Below the pieces are notes generated by a model. It was not told the DNA's origin. It ran no database searches and was given only the letters and a program-made list of their open reading frames with translations. From positions 1,798,001-1,862,000 of the forward strand of contig CAMPOT010000001.1 in assembly GCA_946892665.1 (NCBI GenBank): a stretch of 64,000 nt of DNA. The letters are read 5' to 3'. Below, one piece after another: positions 19,413-29,638 of the stretch (position 1 is its first letter; every line of letters starts with the position of its first letter). The position numbers and the translations under genes are program-made. This DNA comes from Chryseobacterium sp. Marseille-Q5410 (lineage in GTDB: Bacteria > Bacteroidota > Bacteroidia > Flavobacteriales > Weeksellaceae).

Positions 19413-20221
19413 TAAAAATCTAATGTAAATGGAGCTTCTTCATCACTCACAATTCCTAATGCATCATAGATATACTGATAGGTTGAAAGCAAAACCGGTT
19501 TCCCGTTGATGATGGTTACATCATGTTCGAAATGTGCTGATGGTGAGTTATCCAGTGAAGTCACCGTCCATCCGTCGCTATGAAATTTCACTTTTTCAGT
19601 TCCGAGATTAATCATCGGTTCGATCGCGAGTACAATTCCGTCTTTCAACACTTTTCCACTTCCTTTTCTACCATAATTGGGAACTTGAGGGTCTTCGTGC
19701 ATTTTTCTGCCCAAACCATGTCCTACCAGTTCACGAACCACGCCGTAACCGTGTTTTTCGCAATATTCCTGAATGGCATTTGAGATATCTCCCACTCTTT
19801 TTCCGCGAACGCATTGCTCGATTCCTTTATATAGAGATTCTTTGGCTACTTTCAGTAATTTTTTGGTTTCTGGAGGCACTTCGCCTACTTCGAAAGAGTA
19901 AGCGTGATCACCATAAAAACCATTCATATAAACTCCACAATCCACAGAAAGGATGTCTCCTTCCACCAAAGGTTTATCATTTGGAATTCCGTGTACCACC
20001 TCTTCATTAGGCGAAATACAGAGGTTTTTTGGGAAGCCATACATTCCCAAAAATGCAGGTTCACCACCATGATCGCGTATAAATTCGCCACCAAGTTTAT
20101 CCAAATGATTGGTCGTCGCACCTGGCTTTATCTCTTTCGCGAGCATGCCTAAAGTTTTGGAAACCAATTGTGCGCTTTGCTTCATCAACCGCAGCTCGTC
20201 GAGTGTTTTTAAAATAATCAT
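19412..20221 (-). CDS. map: Methionine aminopeptidase, type I
   Basis: A 269-residue enzyme with the metal ligands in order: Asp in LSVDCG, Asp in GDHAYSF, His in ELVGHGLG, Glu in AIEPM and Glu in FEHDVTI. The substrate His lies in PNEEVVHGIP. It removes the initiator Met from new proteins. It is 12 bp downstream of the HAD gene and overlaps the methyltransferase gene, which forms a three-gene operon on the minus strand. A ribosomal protein operon, the usual site of map, is not present here. Confidence 0.96.
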   Translation of the reverse strand: MIILKTLDELRLMKQSAQLVSKTLGMLAKEIKPGATTNHLDKLGGEFIRDHGGEPAFLGMYGFPKNLCISPNEEVVHGIPNDKPLVEGDILSVDCGVYMNGFYGDHAYSFEVGEVPPETKKLLKVAKESLYKGIEQCVRGKRVGDISNAIQEYCEKHGYGVVRELVGHGLGRKMHEDPQVPNYGRKGSGKVLKDGIVLAIEPMINLGTEKVKFHSDGWTVTSLDNSPSAHFEHDVTIINGKPVLLSTYQYIYDALGIVSDEEAPFTLDF

Positions 20222-20233
20222 AACTAATAATTC

Positions 20234-20665
20234 TTACCAAAAGAGCCCTTTTTTCTTCTCTTTTTTCATTTTGGAATAAGGTAAAACTTCTTTACCTTCT
20301 ACTCTGAATTCTATCCTTTCATTGATGATATTATAGATTTCACCCCAACCCGGAAAACCTCCTAAATTACGGTCGTCGATAAATAAATCTGCATCGATTT
20401 TTCTGGAAGCAGCATTAGAATCAAAAACTTCCCCTTCAAAACTTGAATTTACGGCATAAAATTCTACCCCATTTTTTTTACAAAATTCTACGGCTTCATC
20501 TAAAGATTGCCCATGTCTATACGTCCAAAGAATAAGTCTATACCCTTCTGACTGAAGTTTTTTAAGCGTTTCGAATGCGAAAGTTTTGGGTTTACCAATT
20601 CCCGGATATGCATCTTCTACAATAGTTCCGTCGAAATCAATCGCTAATTTTTTATTGCTTTTCAT
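20234..20665 (-). CDS. Small HAD-superfamily hydrolase, BT0820-like
   Basis: A 143-residue protein. It starts with the HAD motif I DFDGTIVED, has the motif II/III-like LILWTYRHG, and the acidic motif IV DADLFIDDRNLGG. It lacks a cap domain. Proteins of this shape (BT0820 type of Bacteroidota) are putative phosphatases of unknown substrate. The basic tail MKKEKKKGLFW is unusual in its charge. First gene of a likely operon with map and the methyltransferase, with a TATCTTTG box upstream. Confidence 0.83.
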   Translation of the reverse strand: MKSNKKLAIDFDGTIVEDAYPGIGKPKTFAFETLKKLQSEGYRLILWTYRHGQSLDEAVEFCKKNGVEFYAVNSSFEGEVFDSNAASRKIDADLFIDDRNLGGFPGWGEIYNIINERIEFRVEGKEVLPYSKMKKEKKKGLFW

Positions 20666-20686
20666 GTGAATAAAATTTCAGATTTG

Positions 20687-20694
20687 CAAAGATA
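20687..20694 (-). promoter_or_regulatory. -7 promoter element of the HAD-map-methyltransferase group
   Basis: Minus-strand TATCTTTG, 22 bp before the HAD start codon. The -33 element is only TTT. It lies just after the desaturase terminator, so the group is transcribed separately. Confidence 0.5.
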
Positions 20695-20707
20695 AGAAAA
20701 TAAAAGA

Positions 20708-20728
20708 GCGGTTGAAATACTCAACCAC
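20708..20728 (-). terminator. Terminator after the desaturase gene
   Basis: Stem GGTTGA / TCAACC (extended by GTG/CGC wobble) with a 5-base loop, followed on the minus strand by CTCTTTTATTTTC. Confidence 0.65.
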
Positions 20729-20760
20729 CCGTGTTAAAAGAAAATTAGGAAAATAAGGAA

Positions 20761-21738
20761 TTAAGATTTCACCCATTTGAACTGATATTGCAAATCGGGA
20801 GTAGCAATTCGGTCGGTAATTTTCTGTAACCTTCCTGGAAGTTTCATCAGATATTCCTGTGCTTTTTCGGCTTTTTCGTTAAGTCCGGAGATGTGTTCTA
20901 TCTTCCAATCATTCAGTAAATCACTTAAAATATTGATATAATCTTGCCCTGTATAAACCATAGCTCTTTGTGCAGCATCTGAAAAATGGCCCCACAGTTC
21001 TCCAGCTTTTTGACCGGATTCGCGCATCAAATGTGCGGGCATCACGATTTTTTTTCGCATCATATCTTCGAAAGCAAGCATCATTTCGGACGGATCTAAT
21101 TCGAAAATTCGGGTTACAAAATGTTTGTAAGCTTTTGCGTGTCGTGCTTCGTCCGCAGCAATTACACCACACATTCTGGAAAGTTTGGTATTCCCGGTTT
21201 GTTTGGCCAAGGAACCTACCCTTCGGTGCGAAATATTGGTTGCTGTTTCCTGAAAACTGGTGTAAACAAAGTTTCGGTAAGGATCCATGGAGGTTCCGAT
21301 ATCGAAACCATCCTGAATTAAATATTGTGTGGTAATCTCTACTTCGCGCATATTTACGCGACCACAGAGATACAGGTATTTGTTGAGCAAATCACCGTGA
21401 CGGTTTTCCTCGGCAGTCCAACTTCTAACCCATTGCGACCAGCCAGAACTTTTTTCTTGTTCCACCCCATCAATTCCCATAATCCAAGATTCGTAGCTCG
21501 GTAGCGCTTCTTCGGTAATGCAGTCACCGATTAAAGTTACGAAGAGAGCATAATCCATTTCCTGAGCGTAGGTTTGCAGCTCTTCCACATCATATTTAAA
21601 GGTTTCAGCGGAAGGATCCGGAAGGAAATCTGTAGGTTGCCATATTTTTTCAACGGGTGTTAGATAGGAATTAATGAAATTGTTCACTTCTTTACCCAAA
21701 TTCCGCATCACTTCCAGTCTTACTAATTTATTGTACAT
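20761..21738 (-). CDS. Acyl-ACP desaturase (stearoyl-ACP 9-desaturase family)
   Basis: Soluble di-iron desaturase of 325 residues. The two iron-binding helices carry EENRHGDLL and DEARHAKAY, with the further Glu ligands in helices near GDCITEEALPSYE and QETATNISHRR. It introduces a double bond into acyl-ACP, which gives monounsaturated fatty acids for membrane lipids. The plant-type soluble enzyme is common in Bacteroidota and Actinobacteria. It has its own terminator and a TATATTTG box (21759-21766) ahead of it. Confidence 0.93.
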   Translation of the reverse strand: MYNKLVRLEVMRNLGKEVNNFINSYLTPVEKIWQPTDFLPDPSAETFKYDVEELQTYAQEMDYALFVTLIGDCITEEALPSYESWIMGIDGVEQEKSSGWSQWVRSWTAEENRHGDLLNKYLYLCGRVNMREVEITTQYLIQDGFDIGTSMDPYRNFVYTSFQETATNISHRRVGSLAKQTGNTKLSRMCGVIAADEARHAKAYKHFVTRIFELDPSEMMLAFEDMMRKKIVMPAHLMRESGQKAGELWGHFSDAAQRAMVYTGQDYINILSDLLNDWKIEHISGLNEKAEKAQEYLMKLPGRLQKITDRIATPDLQYQFKWVKS

Positions 21739-21758
21739 TTCTTACTTTTTATTTGCAA

Positions 21759-21766
21759 CAAATATA
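21759..21766 (-). promoter_or_regulatory. -7 promoter element of the desaturase gene
   Basis: Minus-strand TATATTTG fits TAnnTTTG, 20 bp before the start codon. No clear TTG at -33. Confidence 0.4.
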
Positions 21767-22090
21767 GCCTAAAAATATTATTTAAAGCATAATATTTGAA
21801 AAAACGGAAATTAAATAATTTTTTGTCTTACTCTGGAAATGTACACCATTGTTATTCAAAAAATGCAATGGACCGTGATAAAGTGGAAGTTTCAAAAATC
21901 CTCACGAGCAAAAGCAAATACCTATTCTTTGTAATTTAAATTTCTTAACTATTGTTGGAGAAATTGAATTTATTAAAATCAGAATTTATTAGAGTTCGGT
22001 CATTACAACACATATAAATGATGTAATTTTTTATTTGAATCTTCTAAAAAATTTCTCTTTAATTACTTGAATTAATAAAATTTAAACTGA
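21767..22090. other. Intergenic region without a gene
   Basis: AT-rich stretch between tamL and the desaturase gene. I see no gene, RNA or strong terminator in it. Confidence 0.5.
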
Positions 22091-24439
22091 TTAAAAAGGA
22101 TAACCAATCGCAATATTCAAAACTAAATTTTGTCGACGCCAATCTTTGTTCCCAAAATCGATTTTATCGAACATCCAACGATCATTTTTCTCGTAGTAAG
22201 GTACCCGCAACGGCATTGCCAAATCGAGTCGAAGAAGCAGAATAGAAAAATCCAAACGCAGCCCAACGCCCGCTCCTACTGCCATTTCGCTCAGCCAGTC
22301 TTTAGAAAATTTCGCTCCTGGGCGCGTTGCATCTTCATTGACCAGCCAAACATTACCAGCATCTGCAAAAACACCTACATTCAAGAATTTATAAATATTC
22401 GCGCGATATTCCAAATTGGTTTCCAACTTTATATCTCCGGCTTGATCGAAAAATAATTGGCCGGTTTGCGTTCGCGGATCATAACTACCAGGTCCTAAAG
22501 TTCTCGCCCGAAATGCGCGAATACTATTGCTGCCTCCGGAAAAAAATTGTCGGGAAAACGGAACCGTGAGCGAATTCCCGTAAGGATACGCAATTCCAGC
22601 GATTATTCGCGCGGCAACACTTTGTTTAGTGGAAAGCTGATGGTAAAATCTAAAATCGTTTTCCATTTTGGCATACTGACTGAAAGGCACACCGAAAATT
22701 TGCTTTTGCTTGCCTTCTTTAGCATTAGCTCCGGTGATTAGGCCTGTGAGATTTCCCGCCAAATCAACATAACCGCGATAGTACAGCGTGTTGGTTTTAG
22801 GCAACATCGTATTAGTATAGGTGTAAGAATAAGTAGGCCCATAAATTAATTGCTTCTGAATCGCCTGCTGCAAATACGGTTTGTCCTGAATATAATTTTG
22901 GTAAACCTCGGTCACATTTTCAGGTGCTACCAACGTAACATCGAGCAATTTCAATTCATGTTCCTTTCGGATATTTTCTTTCCATAGATATCCAAACGAC
23001 GCATTGAAATTGTGCAAAGTGTACCATTTGCTGCGGCTTACATATTCATAACCGATTTCGGCATTGGTACGCGGAACAAATGCGCTTGAAGATTGAAAAT
23101 TAAATGGTGTCAACAACCTTGGAACAGACAATTGAACATTCGCGCCCGCTCGATAGATATTGCCTTCCCCTCGTTCGTAAGCGGAAGATCTCCCACCCAT
23201 CTGCATATCAAAAGAACCGAAAACAGATGCCTTCAATTGCTCCGCACCTCGGAAAACATTTCGGTGAGTCCAATTGAGATTGATCTCTGAACCTGCATAA
23301 TTTGCCGAATTGGTTTTACCTAAGGCTTCCGCTCTTAAAGATTGAAATTCCTTAGGAGTAAGCAAGTAATAGGCATCAAATTTATTCGTTAAGCTATCGG
23401 AAATTACAAATTCATTTTTTACAAATTTGAAAACTCCAAGACTGATCAATCGGTTCAAAGTCAAATTATGGTCCGCACGATTGTAGATGTCGCCTTTTTT
23501 AAAATACAGCGCCCTTTCAAACATGACCGGACGAAATTTTTTCTTAGGATCAACATAATAAAAATCCTTGTAAGCTTCTATGGAATCTATATTTACAGGG
23601 ATTTTATATACATTTTCTTTCACATCGCGCAAGTTGTAATCGGCATAAACAATTACATTATTGATGCTGAATTGTTTTTTGGCCAGTTCTGGCGTTTCCT
23701 CTTTCAATTTTACAGCAAGTTCGACCTCCGGCTTGTTGGTAACGGTACTGTCGGCCTGAACAATGATATTATCCGGATGAAAGTAATAAAAACCATTTTC
23801 CTTCATCCGATTATCAATTCTCTCACGCTCAGCTTTGATGACATCGAGGTCGAAAGGTTTCCCCTTTTTCAGTAATGTTTGATCTTTTACCAATTGAATT
23901 TCACGGTTAATCTTGGTGCTATCTTCCGGGAATTTCACATCGCTGATGAGATATCTTGCGCCGGTTTTCACATCATAAACTACTTTTGCAGTTTTACCAT
24001 TGATAATAGTATCGTACTGTGCTTTCGCATTGAAATACCCTTTATTTTCAGAGTAATTTTCAATGATATCTTTGTTAAATTCCCGGTCGACATCGCCCAA
24101 AAGAACAGGTTTCTGCCCCACTTTATTTTTCAGCCAGTTGGTAATTCCTTTGTCTTTTTTGGGTTCCGGAGTAATATTGTAAATCCAAACACGTGGACGC
24201 AAACCCAAAATCGAAGAATTGGGTTTTGGGGTAAGATTATCCTCCAAACCGTCTTTTAATGAAGATTTTTCTTTCTTGGAAATCGTGTCATTAATGATAT
24301 TAATTTTCGCTCCAGTGTAAAGTTTTTCGTTGGGTTGTAATCTTTCGGTACCGCATGAAAAAAGAAGTGCTGCGACAGAAAAACCTGTAGCTATTTTAAT
24401 ATTTTTAAACTGAATTGTATTTCCCATAAATTTCATCAT
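22091..24439 (-). CDS. tamL: TamL-type Omp85 outer-membrane lipoprotein
   Basis: About 782 residues. A lipoprotein signal ends in VAALLFSC (lipobox). POTRA-like repeats fill residues ~35-380 (KGYFNAKAQYDT, ENGFYYFHPDNIIV, and YNRADHNLTLNRLISLGVFK). A C-terminal Omp85 barrel includes FFSGGSNSIRAFRARTLGPG, the conserved lid-loop RxxR-type motif, and ends in ...LNIAIGYPF with a terminal aromatic. In Bacteroidota, lipidated TamA homologues (TamL) pair with TamB to move proteins or lipids to the outer membrane. Its start lies just after the tamB stop, so the two are co-translated. Confidence 0.9.
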   Translation of the reverse strand: MMKFMGNTIQFKNIKIATGFSVAALLFSCGTERLQPNEKLYTGAKINIINDTISKKEKSSLKDGLEDNLTPKPNSSILGLRPRVWIYNITPEPKKDKGITNWLKNKVGQKPVLLGDVDREFNKDIIENYSENKGYFNAKAQYDTIINGKTAKVVYDVKTGARYLISDVKFPEDSTKINREIQLVKDQTLLKKGKPFDLDVIKAERERIDNRMKENGFYYFHPDNIIVQADSTVTNKPEVELAVKLKEETPELAKKQFSINNVIVYADYNLRDVKENVYKIPVNIDSIEAYKDFYYVDPKKKFRPVMFERALYFKKGDIYNRADHNLTLNRLISLGVFKFVKNEFVISDSLTNKFDAYYLLTPKEFQSLRAEALGKTNSANYAGSEINLNWTHRNVFRGAEQLKASVFGSFDMQMGGRSSAYERGEGNIYRAGANVQLSVPRLLTPFNFQSSSAFVPRTNAEIGYEYVSRSKWYTLHNFNASFGYLWKENIRKEHELKLLDVTLVAPENVTEVYQNYIQDKPYLQQAIQKQLIYGPTYSYTYTNTMLPKTNTLYYRGYVDLAGNLTGLITGANAKEGKQKQIFGVPFSQYAKMENDFRFYHQLSTKQSVAARIIAGIAYPYGNSLTVPFSRQFFSGGSNSIRAFRARTLGPGSYDPRTQTGQLFFDQAGDIKLETNLEYRANIYKFLNVGVFADAGNVWLVNEDATRPGAKFSKDWLSEMAVGAGVGLRLDFSILLLRLDLAMPLRVPYYEKNDRWMFDKIDFGNKDWRRQNLVLNIAIGYPF

Positions 24440-24442
24440 CAA

Positions 24443-27400
24443 TTATTTGAATTCAACTGCGCTATTTTTCTGCAATGCTTTTTTGGTTCGTCTGATCTCA
24501 CGGTTTTGTTTCGCTCTTTGGAAAATATCTTTGAAATCAGTATAATCTAAAGTGATAACAAACCCAACTCCAGTTTCGATAATTTGGCCTTGCAAAGCTA
24601 CTTGATACTGATTTTTCTGATATGCGCGGAGGGTATATCTGCCATCTTTCGATAAAGCGTAATCTGCAGTAATATTACCCGCAATATTGGTCATTTCTTC
24701 GTTTTGTCGCGCTTCTCCTTCGATGCCGAAATTGCTTCCAACGGTGATCTTCAAGCGATCATTTAATAGTTTCTTACTTAAATTAACATTCAAATCAGTT
24801 CTTGTATTTTTATTTCCCGAAGAATATTCTTCATAACTATCAAAATCGAAGGTCAGATCTACACCAGCTATTAAATCCTGTGCAATATTATTGAGTTGCT
24901 GGGACAAGATTTGGCTCACACTCTGTCTCGCCATCGTACCGGCAGAAATTCCGCTTTGACTTTGGAAAGGGTTATCGCCAATGAAACGATTCAAAATCAA
25001 GAGTGCAAAAACCTGTTTGTTGAGTTCCGATTCATCGCGACGGAGCTGGGTCAGCTTAGTTTCAACATTATCGATAACTTCTTGATTAACCGCGTTGTTA
25101 TTTTCGTCCGTTTGAATATCGAAAGAAATCACCGGTTTCAGCAATTCTCCTTTTAAAACCAATAAAGTATTGAAAGGAATTCTCTGTTTATAATAATTCA
25201 GCTGATCTTCGGAAAGTTGCTGCTGCACCAAATCAATTGGCGCTGCATTCGTTTTGTAAATCGCAGTAAGATCCAGGTTTGCGGTAGTTGGTTCGCCGGT
25301 CCAAGTGATGGTACTACCCTTTTGGATATCGAATTTTCTTTTAATCATGTTAAAAGTCATTTCGTACGCTCCACTTTCTACCTGATAAACACCTACCAAA
25401 GTTGTTTTTCCCGATGGATCCACACCTCCCGTCAATTCAGCTTCACCTTGAAGTTTTACGAAATCTCCGCTGGCTTTATCGATTAATAATGAAATTTTAG
25501 CTTCTTTGGTTAAAGAAATATTCACATTCACGTCCATTCCTTTGATGCCGGTTTTCGCATCGATACTGTCGGCTTCTATGGTTTCATTGAGAACAATTTG
25601 GTCCTGATCGATAAATTCCACAATACCTTCTCGATCTTTTAACGTAGGCGATGATTGCGGGATCACAAAAGTAAAATCGGTTTTGTCGGTCACTGCTAAT
25701 TTACCATCAACTTGCGGCAAATCCAGATTTCCGGTAATACCAAGATCGGCATCAATTGCCAAAATTCCGAACATCATTTTATCGTTATCCGGTTGTGAAT
25801 CTACAGCCATGAAATCTCTTGCCCGAAGTTTTAAATCAAAAGCAAAGTCCTTGTAATTTTGGGTTAAAATATCGCCATCAAAGGTCAATGCATTTCCTTG
25901 TGAATCCTTCACTTTAAAATCATCAAACACAATTCCTCGCGATGCAAATCTTATTTCATCATCAAGATGTCTGAAATTGCTTCCTGTTTTCACAATTTCT
26001 AAACCAACATCATTAAATTTCAACTTCCCTAATATTTTCGGACTTTCGGTTTTCCCCGTGATATCGAAATTTCCGGAGAGGTAACCTTCAGTATTTTCAA
26101 TGGCATTTAGCGTAAAACCTTGAACCGATTTCATTTGAAGTCGATTAATTTCGGCTTCTAAATCAAGCAATTGTGATTCTATATTATAATCTCCCGTAAT
26201 TTTCATATCGTTTTCAAAACCAGTAAGTGCAACATCGGCATACAAAAGTTTTGAAGTTTTAGTGTTCACTTTTGCCGCGATATTTCCGACTGGATTTCCA
26301 TACATTACCAAATCTGTAACATTTACATCCGAAGTGAAATTGAGGTTTTTATAATCCTTTAACCTCACATTTCCATTGATTGTACCTTTTGCCAAAAGAG
26401 AATCCTTTTTCAACATTTCGGTCATGGTTTCTATTTTAAAATTTTTCAAATCCACATTCAACGGGCTATTTGCGTTTTCATTATCAGAATTAATTGCAAG
26501 GCTGCTTTCTCCGTTGCTGAGGACAAAATTGCGAGCGAAAATTCCATTATTCCCAAAACGTAGCACATTATCTGGCGCGACATTCCAGTTACTGTAATTT
26601 AATTTTAAACCATCCGGATCCAAAGAAATTTGTGTTGCATTTTTCAGCGATTGGGCATTTCCGGCAATCAAAAACTGTTCAACATTTTTGTCGTCTTTTG
26701 TAGAAACGCGGTATTCAATGACATTGTTTGCAACGTTTCCGGTTGCGGCAAATTGATTCAGAGCCAATTTTTCACTTGAAATTTTCTGAGCTTCAAGTTG
26801 ATATTGCAATGCATCATTTTCATTATAAATTCTAAACGAAGCATTTTCAATTAAATTTTCGCCATATTTTAAATTCGGAATTTGCGCATTAACAGTGATG
26901 TTTTGGGAATCTGCGTTGTAATTTCCGTTCATGGTAATCGTTTCAAAACTTTTGAGTTCCGGAACGAATTTTCTAATTAAATCATCATCTTTCAAAGTCG
27001 CCGTAAAATCGAAATATTGATGCGGATCGATTCGCTGTTTTTTCTTGCCCAAATCATAGTAATTGCTCACTGTATTTTGCAACGCGCCGAAAATTTGCGA
27101 TAGTTTGTATTTTCCGGTCATGGTAAAATCCGCAACTTGAGAATTGAAATATAAAGCGTTTGAATTCGCAGTAGTTTCAGCTTTCAGACGCATTTCCTGA
27201 ATTGGGAAAACTTCTTTAGTATCTGAAATTGCAAACTGATCCAAATTCAAATAACCATTCAAGAAATCAGGATTCAAATTGGTGAATTCGCCATCAATGT
27301 TTCCTGCCAAAATCAGCGGATCTTGGTAGAAACCTAATTTGTAAAGATCAAGTTTGGTGATCGTTCCGCCCAATTTTACGCTAGAATTTTTATCAGACAA

Positions 27401-29440
27401 TTTTCCGGAGGCCAATAAATTGAGATTTGCATTGGGATCAAGAGAACGTAGATGAATATTATATCTACCAAAATTCAATTTCCCGGAAACATCAACATTT
27501 TGAAAGCGATAATTTTGATAATCAAATGCGGCCAAATTTCCTTTAAAATCTAAGTTTCCATTTTGGAAATCAAAGCTTCTTCCTTTTGCACTCAAAGTTC
27601 CTCGAACAATCCCCAGGTCTTTATTTTGGATAATTTTTCCGATTTGCAAATTCGCCAAATTGGCATTAACAGCATACGTTTCTGCATTTTTTCTGCGCAT
27701 ATCAACCACTGCATTCAGCGCCACATTTCCCAAAGTTGACACCATTTTCAGTTTCGTATCGACCACTTTTTTTGTTCCGCGGGCAACTCCTGAAATCGCA
27801 AAATAAGAAGGCAGAGAAATATTGGAAGGAAGGGTATTTTTCGGCAAAATCTTCAAAATAGTTTTTGCGGAGGAGCCTAAATTTCGAATTTTCAAATCAT
27901 AAAATAACTTTTCGGGATCGGTTGCATTCCTTACCACGCCAGAAAGCGCCAACTTTAAATCACCCAATCCGGAGGCTTGTAGATTGGCAATTTGCATCTC
28001 ATTCATCGTTCCTTTTATCCTTGCGTCCAAATTGATAATACCATTAGGATAAGTATTGAAAGGTGGTGTATTTCGCAAATCCGGAGCGAAATTCAACAAA
28101 TCTGCCAAGCCAATTTTTGAATTATAGATATTTGCTGAAACACTTACTGCACCAGGATTTGCGGATAATTGTTCGATGGAATTGTAATTTAAAACGATTT
28201 CGTCACGCAAGACCGTTCTGGAAGTTTCTAAATAAAGGTTTTTTAGGTATGCTTGCTTTTCGCCATACACAAAATCGGTATTGAATTTTCGTATTTCAAG
28301 GTTGTTCTTCTCCTTAATTTCGGCTTTTTTCACTGTTCCTGTGAACGTTCCGTTCTGCATTTTAAAATCTCTCAGATCAAAATTAATTTGAGAAAAATCA
28401 AGATGATTGAAATCCATTCCCCGAGATTTTTTGGGCATCGCGGTATTGTTGTATGAAACCTTTACATCATCTAAAATAGCTTTACCCAGAAGCAGATCCA
28501 GCGATTTTTCGGCAGGTGATGGAAGATCAGAGTCTTTCGCTTCTTTTTGAGGTGCCGAGAACATTTTCGCATCAATATTTGCACCTTTCAAAAGAAATTG
28601 ATCGACCTCATAACTCTGGTTTTCAATATCGAGTTTATTGATTTTTGTATTAAGTTCATTAAAAAGAATTTTGGCATAAGTTTTTGAATTATCGTCGCCA
28701 TAATCTACATTAAAATTGGTAAATTTTATTCCATTTAATGCTAATTTCATTGGTTTTTTTGCTCGAAGCGAATCCGCCTTTTCATCAACAGTTTCGGCAA
28801 CTTCTTCCAATAAATCTTGCTTCAGTCTTAACTTCAATCCATCCAAAACAATATTTCCCACGGCATACGAATTGCGATCAAGATCGAAGGTTTTCACCCG
28901 AGTATCGAAATATTTGAATTTAAGACTAATATCATTCCTGGCTTGGTTATCTATAAATGAAACATTGATATTCTGCAACTTAATTTTATCTAAAGAAATG
29001 ACGAATGGCTTACTTTCACTTTCCTGAGAATCTTTTCGGGCAAAAGCATCGATAAAATAATCGAAATTAAAAGAACCATCTTTGTTTCTTACAACATTAG
29101 CTTTCACCCCGTCCAAATCGATAGAAGTAAGATCGACGGTGTTTTTTAAAAGCTTGGGAATGTTTAATCCGACATCAAACTTTTTGGCATACAGCAACGT
29201 ATCCACGGTTTGGCCTTGCAGATACAGATTTTCCATCACCAAACTATTCGGAAACGTAACATAGAACCGATCGAGAGAAACTTTGGTTTTTACCTTTTTC
29301 TCTAAATATATTACCAACCGGTCCTTTAAAAAATTTTGAATTACCGGTAATTGTAAGCTCAAAACACCTGCGCATAAAATTGCTACAAATATTCCGAAAC
29401 CGATTAGAAGTTTTTTGAAGTATTTTTTTGTGTTTCCCAA
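24443..29440 (-). CDS. tamB: Translocation and assembly module protein TamB
   Basis: A 1665-residue protein with an N-terminal membrane anchor (LLIGFGIFVAILCAGVLSL), an AsmA-like start (VKTKVSLDRFYVTFPNSLVM), and a long repetitive beta-helical groove. The C-terminal DUF490/TamB domain (from about residue 1200) has VNISLTKEAKISLLID, GEAELTGGVDPSGKTTLVGV, and LNVNLSKKLLNDRLKITVGS. It bridges inner and outer membranes with TamL. The start is a TTG; no ATG lies nearby and the in-frame stop is 30 bases upstream. A promoter 14 bp upstream fits this start. Confidence 0.93.
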   Translation of the reverse strand: MGNTKKYFKKLLIGFGIFVAILCAGVLSLQLPVIQNFLKDRLVIYLEKKVKTKVSLDRFYVTFPNSLVMENLYLQGQTVDTLLYAKKFDVGLNIPKLLKNTVDLTSIDLDGVKANVVRNKDGSFNFDYFIDAFARKDSQESESKPFVISLDKIKLQNINVSFIDNQARNDISLKFKYFDTRVKTFDLDRNSYAVGNIVLDGLKLRLKQDLLEEVAETVDEKADSLRAKKPMKLALNGIKFTNFNVDYGDDNSKTYAKILFNELNTKINKLDIENQSYEVDQFLLKGANIDAKMFSAPQKEAKDSDLPSPAEKSLDLLLGKAILDDVKVSYNNTAMPKKSRGMDFNHLDFSQINFDLRDFKMQNGTFTGTVKKAEIKEKNNLEIRKFNTDFVYGEKQAYLKNLYLETSRTVLRDEIVLNYNSIEQLSANPGAVSVSANIYNSKIGLADLLNFAPDLRNTPPFNTYPNGIINLDARIKGTMNEMQIANLQASGLGDLKLALSGVVRNATDPEKLFYDLKIRNLGSSAKTILKILPKNTLPSNISLPSYFAISGVARGTKKVVDTKLKMVSTLGNVALNAVVDMRRKNAETYAVNANLANLQIGKIIQNKDLGIVRGTLSAKGRSFDFQNGNLDFKGNLAAFDYQNYRFQNVDVSGKLNFGRYNIHLRSLDPNANLNLLASGKLSDKNSSVKLGGTITKLDLYKLGFYQDPLILAGNIDGEFTNLNPDFLNGYLNLDQFAISDTKEVFPIQEMRLKAETTANSNALYFNSQVADFTMTGKYKLSQIFGALQNTVSNYYDLGKKKQRIDPHQYFDFTATLKDDDLIRKFVPELKSFETITMNGNYNADSQNITVNAQIPNLKYGENLIENASFRIYNENDALQYQLEAQKISSEKLALNQFAATGNVANNVIEYRVSTKDDKNVEQFLIAGNAQSLKNATQISLDPDGLKLNYSNWNVAPDNVLRFGNNGIFARNFVLSNGESSLAINSDNENANSPLNVDLKNFKIETMTEMLKKDSLLAKGTINGNVRLKDYKNLNFTSDVNVTDLVMYGNPVGNIAAKVNTKTSKLLYADVALTGFENDMKITGDYNIESQLLDLEAEINRLQMKSVQGFTLNAIENTEGYLSGNFDITGKTESPKILGKLKFNDVGLEIVKTGSNFRHLDDEIRFASRGIVFDDFKVKDSQGNALTFDGDILTQNYKDFAFDLKLRARDFMAVDSQPDNDKMMFGILAIDADLGITGNLDLPQVDGKLAVTDKTDFTFVIPQSSPTLKDREGIVEFIDQDQIVLNETIEADSIDAKTGIKGMDVNVNISLTKEAKISLLIDKASGDFVKLQGEAELTGGVDPSGKTTLVGVYQVESGAYEMTFNMIKRKFDIQKGSTITWTGEPTTANLDLTAIYKTNAAPIDLVQQQLSEDQLNYYKQRIPFNTLLVLKGELLKPVISFDIQTDENNNAVNQEVIDNVETKLTQLRRDESELNKQVFALLILNRFIGDNPFQSQSGISAGTMARQSVSQILSQQLNNIAQDLIAGVDLTFDFDSYEEYSSGNKNTRTDLNVNLSKKLLNDRLKITVGSNFGIEGEARQNEEMTNIAGNITADYALSKDGRYTLRAYQKNQYQVALQGQIIETGVGFVITLDYTDFKDIFQRAKQNREIRRTKKALQKNSAVEFK

Positions 29441-29453
29441 ACCTTTGTTTTTA

Positions 29454-29486
29454 CAAAAATATTTATCTTAAATGAAATATGGTCAA
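29454..29486 (-). promoter_or_regulatory. Bacteroidota-type promoter of tamB-tamL
   Basis: Minus-strand TTG (29484-29486), 22 bp, TATTTTTG (29454-29461), 14 bp before the TTG start of tamB. Confidence 0.5.
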
Positions 29487-29638
29487 CTTTTGCTAAAATA
29501 ATTACACCGTCCTTAAAGGCAGCTAATTACTGATTTTCAGCCCCTTTAAAATAATGATTTGAGATCATTATTAAACAAATAAATTAAAATACCATATAGA
29601 AGATTTTACAGTTCTATTAATAATAGTATTTTTGTTTT

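Noticed and set aside
22091..24439. BamA itself
   Set aside because: A lipoprotein signal and tight coupling to tamB fit TamL better than BamA.
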